From positions 1 through 25,358 of IMG/VR virus record IMGVR_UViG_3300037069_000283: a stretch of 25,358 bases of DNA; one strand, given 5' to 3'. Origin of the DNA: a virus. Shown piece after piece: positions 20,382 through 25,358 of this stretch (position 1 is the stretch's first letter; each line of letters opens with the position of its first letter). A model generated the notes under the pieces. That model made no database searches. It saw only the letters and a program-made list of their open reading frames with translations, and was not told where the DNA came from. The position numbers were made by a program, and so were the translations under genes.

Positions 20382-21376
20382 TGGCCTTGGCGCTGGCCCT
20401 CAGTCTGGCGGCGGTGCGGGAACCCTTGGGAGGTTCGTTGCCCCCTCCTGGCTATACCACGGGAGGGGTGGTGCTTGATGGGGCGACGTGGCTTCTCAAC
20501 ATGGCTTTGGCGCTCGGTGTGGACAGCGGCGTGTTTAGCGCGTCGCTGTGGCTTTGGTTTCCGGCCGCGCCGGGCAGTAGTCAGGCGCTTTGGGAAAGCG
20601 ACAGCGCGGCCCAAGGCAATAACTATGCAGAACTAGACGTCGATGGGTCTTGCGATACCGAGATCGCCAACGAGAGCAACGATGCTCTTATAGACCTAAC
20701 GACAAACGCGCCAACACCTTTGGGTGTGTGGCAAAACCAAATCTGGTCATTGGATATTAATGCCAATCCTACTGTAGGCAAAGTCTACATCGACGGAGTT
20801 GATGCAAGCGGTTCCGGTGCGGGCGGTGCGGGCGGCGGCGCGTTCACAATGGATGGGTTGCCTTTCTCCATCGGGTCTTCCACGACCGGCGGCAGGCTAT
20901 TGACGGCCTACACGGCAGACCTTTGGATTGCGCCGAACCAGTCGCTATTGGTGGACGGGGATATTCCCCCCGAAACGATTGCCAAGTTCATCAAGGACGG
21001 CAAGCCCGTAGACCTTGGCTCTGACGGCTCTACGCCCACTGGAACCTCGCCCGCGATCTTCCTGCATATCGATGCGGATGGAGACCCGGCCGACTTCGCG
21101 ACGAACCGGGGAACGGGGGGTGATTTCGCGGTTGGCGGTGGCGTGACCCAAACCGGCGCCTTGGTCAGCGGCTCGGCCGATGTCGTGATGGCGGACGTGA
21201 CCGGCATTACAGCGGGGGCTTTCGTGCATGTAACCGGCGTTCCGGCGGGGACCACGGTTCTCTCCATCGACACGCTCACCGTCACCATGAGCGCGCAAGC
21301 GACCGCGACCAATCCCACGGCGTCGATCAAATTTGGCGGCGCGCTGATGCTCGCGCCATCCAGTCCGAGCGACTAG
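20381..21376 (+). CDS. LamG-like appendage protein (paralogue 2)
   Basis: The 331-residue protein repeats the design of the protein at 15173. A LamG-like part runs from GGVVLDGATWLLNMAL through VWQNQIWSLDIN, VYIDGVDASG and PFSIGSSTTGG. It then has AKFIKDGKPVDLGSDGSTPT and FATNRGTGGDFAVGG, close to the shared motifs in paralogue 1. A further beta domain follows (VHVTGVPAGTTVLSIDTLTV), absent from paralogue 1. A receptor-binding role is plausible. The two paralogues differ enough to be old duplicates or exchangeable specificity units. Confidence 0.75.
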   Translation: MALALALSLAAVREPLGGSLPPPGYTTGGVVLDGATWLLNMALALGVDSGVFSASLWLWFPAAPGSSQALWESDSAAQGNNYAELDVDGSCDTEIANESNDALIDLTTNAPTPLGVWQNQIWSLDINANPTVGKVYIDGVDASGSGAGGAGGGAFTMDGLPFSIGSSTTGGRLLTAYTADLWIAPNQSLLVDGDIPPETIAKFIKDGKPVDLGSDGSTPTGTSPAIFLHIDADGDPADFATNRGTGGDFAVGGGVTQTGALVSGSADVVMADVTGITAGAFVHVTGVPAGTTVLSIDTLTVTMSAQATATNPTASIKFGGALMLAPSSPSD

Positions 21377-21649
21377 ATGGCCCAGACTCTCCCGCAGCGC
21401 ACCCTGCCAATCGCCGAGGGCAACGCCTTCACGCTCTATTGGTATCGATTCTTCCAGGACCTGAGCACCAGCGCTGGAAGCGGTGTCACGCTGGCCCAGG
21501 TGGAGGCGTTGATCGCCGCTGTGGTCGCCGCACTGGAAGCCGAGATCGCCGCTGTCCAGGCTATCGCGGAAGACGCCTTGGCTCAAGCGGGGGGGCTGAA
21601 TGTCCTGAGCCTTCTGGCCCTGTCGGAGCTTGACGGCTATGGCGGCTAG
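21377..21649 (+). CDS. Small coiled-coil protein of the fibre block
   Basis: ATG directly follows the previous stop. The 90-residue product has a short N-terminal domain (NAFTLYWYRFFQDLSTSAG) and a long Ala-rich helix (VEALIAAVVAALEAEIAAVQ and beyond) likely to form a trimeric or dimeric coiled coil. This is a frequent plan for an adaptor that attaches a fibre to the particle. It overlaps the collagen-repeat fibre gene by 11 bases in another frame. Confidence 0.65.
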   Translation: MAQTLPQRTLPIAEGNAFTLYWYRFFQDLSTSAGSGVTLAQVEALIAAVVAALEAEIAAVQAIAEDALAQAGGLNVLSLLALSELDGYGG

Positions 21650-22877
21650 GATCGGAGACACGGATTATGGTCTGTTAGCGCTTGTGGCGCTGGCGGGGCC
21701 GGAAACGAACGCCGGGTCATCTGGCCCGACAGGTCCGACAGGTCCGACAGGACCTACGGGCCCGACGGGCCCGACGGGTCCTGGCTCCTCCGGCGCTAAT
21801 CCAACCGCAACAGTTGGCCCGGCGGCTGTCAACGGGTCAGCCACGACTTTCATGCGCTCCGATGCGGCTCCAGCCCTGGCTAACACGGCTGTTACCGCTG
21901 GCAGCTACACCAGCGCAAACATCACCGTAGACGCCCAAGGAAGGCTCACAGCCGCCGCCAACGGGTCCGGTGGGGGAAGCGGTACGGTTACGAGCGTCAG
22001 CCTCTCAGCGCCCTTGGGCGGCGGGACGGTGACGACCTCTGGGACGCTGGGAACCACGTCCTACACGGCGCACGGTGTCGTCATGGGGGCCGGGACGTCG
22101 CCCCTCAGCGTCTCGGCGGTGGGGACCGCTGGGCAACCTTTCCTGTCGGGTGGCTCCGGCGCGGACGGGGTCTATGGCGCCTTGGATATCTCCACGGCTG
22201 CGATCACCGGGAACCTCGGTGTCTCCCACCTCAACAGCGGCACGAGCGCATCCTCCACGACGTACTGGCGCGGGGATGGGACTTGGGCGACGCCGGCTGG
22301 GGGAGGGGGCGGCCACGCCTACGAAGCCTGGGGCAATCTCGCCACAATCGCGGGATTCGTTCGCGTGGGAACCAGCGTCTCGACGCTGACGCAGGGGACT
22401 TATTCGATCCTCGATACGTGGACAGCCTCGGGCGCCAATACGATTGAGCTGTGGAAGTCATCCGCTCCCTCGACGCCCTACGATGTCTATATTCGGATGT
22501 CCCCCTTCCTCTCAACGACCAATGATCAGTTCGGACTTGTCCTTCGCAACTCATCCAACGGGAAAATCTTTCTCTTCACGTTGAACTGGCTAGGCGTTGT
22601 CGGGGCGCAAGAATGGACCAACGCCACCACGTTCTCAAGCACGCTCTCGACCGTGACGGTGACGCAGAACCTGTTTCAGGCGATGTGGCTGCACATCAAC
22701 AACGATGGCACGACGCTGACCTATCAATATTCACGCGACGGCTCGCTGTGGATCACAGTGGGAACGCGGACTATCGCGACCTTCATGGGGGCCTGCGATG
22801 AATATGGACTTGGCGGCGTCCCCCAGCACGCGGGTAATGCCTGGATTGGCAATTTTGGCACGACGGTGCCCAGCTAG
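21639..22877 (+). CDS. Tail fibre with collagen-like repeat and lectin-like C-terminus
   Basis: The 412-residue product (from ATG 21639; TTG 21630 is an alternative) has a short N-terminal part (RIGDTDYGLLALVALAG), then six GPT triplets and one GPG, a collagen-like stalk. Next comes a fibre section with typical phage motifs (NGSATTFMRSDAAPAL, GTVTSVSLSAPLGGG, TYWRGDGTWATPAG). The C-terminal 190 residues look like a jelly-roll or lectin domain (TYSILDTWTASGANTIELWK, WLHINNDGTTLTYQYSRDG). It probably forms a trimer and contributes to host recognition. Confidence 0.8.
   Translation: MAARIGDTDYGLLALVALAGPETNAGSSGPTGPTGPTGPTGPTGPTGPGSSGANPTATVGPAAVNGSATTFMRSDAAPALANTAVTAGSYTSANITVDAQGRLTAAANGSGGGSGTVTSVSLSAPLGGGTVTTSGTLGTTSYTAHGVVMGAGTSPLSVSAVGTAGQPFLSGGSGADGVYGALDISTAAITGNLGVSHLNSGTSASSTTYWRGDGTWATPAGGGGGHAYEAWGNLATIAGFVRVGTSVSTLTQGTYSILDTWTASGANTIELWKSSAPSTPYDVYIRMSPFLSTTNDQFGLVLRNSSNGKIFLFTLNWLGVVGAQEWTNATTFSSTLSTVTVTQNLFQAMWLHINNDGTTLTYQYSRDGSLWITVGTRTIATFMGACDEYGLGGVPQHAGNAWIGNFGTTVPS
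21723..21785 (+). repeat. Tandem 9-base repeat encoding collagen-like GPT triplets
   Basis: Seven imperfect copies of GGNCCNACN code for (Gly-Pro-Thr)6 and Gly-Pro-Gly. Third-base differences between units indicate selection for the triplets. Such tracts can expand or contract by slippage in steps of three residues without breaking the frame. Confidence 0.85.
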
Positions 22878-22894
22878 ATACTAAGGATCACCGC

Positions 22895-23227
22895 ATGTCT
22901 CTCACCGTCAACAACAAACAATTCCTGGTTTCGGCGACCACGACAAGCGCTGCCCTGACCTGTGACGCCAACTCCGGGATTACCTTGTTGAAGGTCAACG
23001 CGGTCAACAATGACAGCGTGCCCCGACTCCTCACGGTCTGGCGGGTTGGCTCGGGAGGCGCCGCAAATGCCACCTCCAAGATGCTTCCCGCAACCGCGAT
23101 GGCTGTGGGAACGACCGTCCTTCCGTTCTCCGGCCAGACCTTGACCGGCGGCCAGTCGATTATGGTCAAGGCCACGGCCACGGGGGTCATGGTGCTCAGT
23201 ATCGGGTATGTACAGGCTCCTCAGTGA
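22895..23227 (+). CDS. Beta-rich virion protein
   Basis: The 110-residue product reads as alternating strands (QFLVSATTTSAALTCDANSG, RLLTVWRVGSGG, LPFSGQTLTGGQSIMVKATA) with no helix-rich part or signal peptide. Such small beta-sandwich proteins occur beside phage fibre genes. ATG 22895 is preceded by AAGGA. It is joined to the GNAT-like gene by a GTGA overlap. It is likely a minor tail or head appendage protein. Confidence 0.65.
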   Translation: MSLTVNNKQFLVSATTTSAALTCDANSGITLLKVNAVNNDSVPRLLTVWRVGSGGAANATSKMLPATAMAVGTTVLPFSGQTLTGGQSIMVKATATGVMVLSIGYVQAPQ

Positions 23228-23943
23228 TCCGAACGCTTGAATCGGAAGATTTGAACCGGATCGCCAATGATCCCGAGGTTCGCCCCTGGCTTGGCGGGGA
23301 GGGGTTTATCGATCTTACCGAGATTGCAGCTAACCCCGATAACATCTGCCTGCTGACCCCAAACCGAGACGGGGCCTACGTCCTGCATAAACTCCAGTCG
23401 GGGATGTACGAGGCGCATAGCTTGGCCTTAGAGACCGCCCGTGGCAAGCCGATGCTGACCTTGATGCGGGATGGTTTCCGGTGGATGTTCACCGCGACGG
23501 ACGCCTTGGAAATCTGCACCAAATGCCCCGATGGCAACCCCGCTGCGGCGCGCTGGGCTGACCTGGCGGGGTTCCGTGAGACCTTCCGCCGGGAAGGCGC
23601 CTTCGACGGAAGGGGTGTTTCGTATCGGACCTTGCACTATCCAGATTGGATTCTCAAGGACCGCAGGAACCAGAAGGAAGGCGAGCGCTTCCACGAGGTT
23701 CTGGAGGCTCTAAGACCCCACAGCCACGCCGACGATCCAGCGCATGACTTCTGGGTCGGGGCCACCGTGGAGGGATGCAGGCGAGGGAATATCAGCAAGG
23801 CGGTGGCGATGTATAACCGCTGGGCCGTCTTCGCTGGCTATATGCAGTCCACCATTCTCTCCGTCATGCCTCCGGTTGCCAATATAGGGGATGCGGTGGT
23901 ACATTTGATGGACGAACAGGTTCAGGTCTTGCGCTTGCTCTAA
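23224..23943 (+). CDS. GNAT-fold protein in the P22 gp14 position
   Basis: The 239-residue protein shows a degenerate GNAT pattern: DLNRIANDPEVRPWLGG (9-25), a central strand pair with AYVLHKLQSGMYEAHSLALETA, then RGKPMLTLM..FRWMFTATDALEI, and NPAAARWADLAGFRETFRRE. It resembles phage GNAT-like proteins of the DUF2824 type, to which P22 gp14 (a head-assembly protein) belongs as I recall. The P22 order gp14-gp7 is preserved here. A canonical acetyl-CoA loop is hard to see, so a structural rather than enzymatic role is possible. The C-terminal 90 residues are additional. Confidence 0.7.
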   Translation: MIRTLESEDLNRIANDPEVRPWLGGEGFIDLTEIAANPDNICLLTPNRDGAYVLHKLQSGMYEAHSLALETARGKPMLTLMRDGFRWMFTATDALEICTKCPDGNPAAARWADLAGFRETFRREGAFDGRGVSYRTLHYPDWILKDRRNQKEGERFHEVLEALRPHSHADDPAHDFWVGATVEGCRRGNISKAVAMYNRWAVFAGYMQSTILSVMPPVANIGDAVVHLMDEQVQVLRLL

Positions 23944-23978
23944 GGGCCGAAGGCTCCAAACTCTCAGGAGAATCCTTC

Positions 23979-24653
23979 ATGCCTGTTACGGCGATTACCG
24001 CTGGCGCATCCATCGCCAAGGGAGCCATTGGAGCGGCCGGCGCCAACTCCGCCGCCAATGCCGCAAAGACCGCCGCGTCCCAGGCCATCGGGTTCGACAA
24101 GGGGGTCTATTCCGACGCCCAACAGAACCTCAATCCGGTCATTCAATCTGGCCAGAACTCCACCGGCATCCTCTCCGGTCTGATCAATGGCAATTCCGAC
24201 GCTTTCAACAAGTACTTGAACAGCACGAACTACAAGTTCCAGCTCGACCAGGGTTTGAAGGGCGTCGCCTCCGCTAATGCCCCCAGCTTCAACAGCGGGG
24301 CCACAGGCAAGGCGCTGAACAACTATGCCCAAGGCCAAGCCGGAAGCGCTCTGGCAGGCTATGAGGGGTTGCTACAGGGCCAGCAAACCACGGGCACGCA
24401 GGCTGCGCTCGGGCTTGGAGCCTTGGGCAACCAGACAGGCTCCCTGGTCGGCAATGCCTTGGGCTTCGGAGCTAACGCGGCGGGAGCGGCGTCCAATGCT
24501 GGCGCGGCTTTCGGTGGCGGAATCCTAAGCGACCTGACCGGCCAACTCAACCAGGCGCACACCGCATCCAGCTTTGGGGGCGGATCGGCCGGAACCAACA
24601 TCAACAGCAGCGGCCCTGGTGGTGTGTTTTCTGAGGTGGGGATGTATCAATAA
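23979..24653 (+). CDS. DNA ejection protein (P22 gp7-like)
   Basis: AGGAG precedes ATG 23979. The 224-residue product is rich in Ala, Gly, Asn and Gln, with a short hydrophobic N-terminal helix (AITAGASIAKGAIGAAGANS), LNPVIQSGQNSTGILSGLIN, a YKFQLDQGLKGVASANAPSF motif, and low-complexity Gly/Ala sequence to the end. This is the usual composition of proteins of the P22 ejectosome, which leave the virion and line a channel in the host envelope. Its TAATG overlap with the next gene supports a common operon. Family identity is good by motif and position. Confidence 0.8.
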   Translation: MPVTAITAGASIAKGAIGAAGANSAANAAKTAASQAIGFDKGVYSDAQQNLNPVIQSGQNSTGILSGLINGNSDAFNKYLNSTNYKFQLDQGLKGVASANAPSFNSGATGKALNNYAQGQAGSALAGYEGLLQGQQTTGTQAALGLGALGNQTGSLVGNALGFGANAAGAASNAGAAFGGGILSDLTGQLNQAHTASSFGGGSAGTNINSSGPGGVFSEVGMYQ

Positions 24654-25358
24654 TGGGCTTCTCAACCCCCTCCTGGATCGCGCAGCTTCCTCAAGGCACG
24701 GCTGGCGGTATTACGGACGCGGCCCAGAAGGGCGCGCTGATGGGCTACGACCTGGGCCAGAAGCGGGCCGTTCGAGGAGCCTTGAACGGCCTGGATGTCA
24801 ACGACCCCGCCTCCATCAACCAGACCGTGGGGGCCTTGGCGCGGGCCGGCGCCAGCGATACCGCGACCGGCGTTCTCAGTCTCAACAATGCGCGGGTGCT
24901 GCAACAGGTCAAGTTGCCGATCTATCAGGCGGTGGGCAAGCAAGCTCTCGCGGGTCTGGCGGGGCAAAGTTCGGCGCAAACGCCCGATGTCGCGTCCATG
25001 TCCTCGGACCAGCATGACCACATCCTAGGCTCGCTGGATGCAATGGACAGCATCGAAAAGCAGCTTAGTGCGGTTCCCTACGGAACAGATGGAGCCGAGC
25101 GCAAGGCGATGTTGGCCCGACTCGCCCCCTCCCTACACGATCGCGGAATGGACCCATCCGCTATCGCCGGGTTCGATCCGACAGACGAGAACATCGCCAA
25201 GACCCTTCAGGATCATGCCGCCGTCCGGTCTCAGATCGCCGCGCTCTACCCTCAGCAGGCGCCCCAGAGCCCTGACGCCTCGAACTATGGCATCGCCAAC
25301 GCCAATCTGAGCAATCCCCTCTACGCCAACCCCTTGGTGGCTGGCGTGGTCAAGGATA
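24653..25358 (+). CDS. Second ejection-type virion protein, 5' part (P22 gp20 position)
   Basis: The frame starts at a TAATG overlap and remains open to the window edge, giving 235 codons. The product begins MGFSTPSWIAQLPQGT, then a helical DAAQKGALMGYDLGQKRAVR, GLDVNDPASINQTVGALARA, and further Ala/Gln-rich helices (VLQQVKLPIYQAVGKQALAG). The composition and the NDPASIN... pattern are typical for large phage internal virion or ejection proteins. In P22 the gene after gp7 is gp20. The C-terminus is not in the window. Confidence 0.7.
   Translation, partial: MGFSTPSWIAQLPQGTAGGITDAAQKGALMGYDLGQKRAVRGALNGLDVNDPASINQTVGALARAGASDTATGVLSLNNARVLQQVKLPIYQAVGKQALAGLAGQSSAQTPDVASMSSDQHDHILGSLDAMDSIEKQLSAVPYGTDGAERKAMLARLAPSLHDRGMDPSAIAGFDPTDENIAKTLQDHAAVRSQIAALYPQQAPQSPDASNYGIANANLSNPLYANPLVAGVVKD

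Noticed and set aside
21723-21785. Tandem 9-base repeats considered as a CRISPR-like or non-coding satellite
   Set aside because: The repeat unit keeps the reading frame and encodes Gly-Pro-Thr triplets within a fibre gene; third-base changes show coding constraint.

Overview
The window is part of a tailed-phage or prophage genome with a P22-like podovirus morphogenesis module. The DNA is GC-rich, genes overlap tightly (ATGA, TGATG and GTGA junctions), and the two clearest promoters look like alphaproteobacterial housekeeping-sigma promoters (TTGAC...GCTAGA) placed so that the message would begin at the start codon. This suggests an alphaproteobacterial host, perhaps Caulobacterales, but the host is an inference. 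No integrase, lysis cassette, tRNA or rRNA is visible.

Layout. 1-167 (minus) holds the 5' part of a ribbon-helix-helix protein, followed by a divergent control region. 380-3930 (plus) is an early or accessory strip: a DUF1376 replication-type protein with an out-of-frame overlapping partner, two winged-helix proteins in tandem, a zinc-finger protein behind a palindromic operator, a GIY-YIG-like T5orf172 protein, and a string of very small genes, several of them missed by ordinary length cut-offs. 3931-4015 is a promoter-like and hairpin leader.

4016-16018 is the packaging and head module: a structural-type protein, a DUF115-like protein, small and large terminase, a DUF2829 protein (the Tad2 anti-Thoeris family), portal, a 47-residue protein whose C-terminal end copies that of the large terminase, a GroES-like co-chaperonin, scaffold, accessory head protein, major capsid protein, a zinc-ribbon protein and the first LamG-like appendage protein.

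16019-18310 contains the P22 gp4-like adaptor, bracketed by two minus-strand HNH homing endonuclease genes that share a conserved leader, followed by about 330 bases of non-coding, hairpin-rich DNA.

18311-25358 is the tail and ejection module: two small proteins, a P22 gp10-like hub or stabilisation protein, fibre and appendage proteins (a second LamG paralogue and a collagen-repeat fibre), a GNAT-fold protein in the position of P22 gp14, a gp7-like ejection protein, and the start of a second ejection-type protein that runs off the window.

The gene order terS-terL-portal-scaffold-coat-gp4-gp10-(fibres)-gp14-gp7 matches P22, with DUF2829, GroES-like, 47-residue, LamG and HNH genes as additions. 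The most unusual points are the shared terminase C-terminal peptide, the paired HNH elements around gp4, the matching leader modules at 3931 and 18231, the leaderless promoters with a palindromic operator, and the Tad2 family gene.
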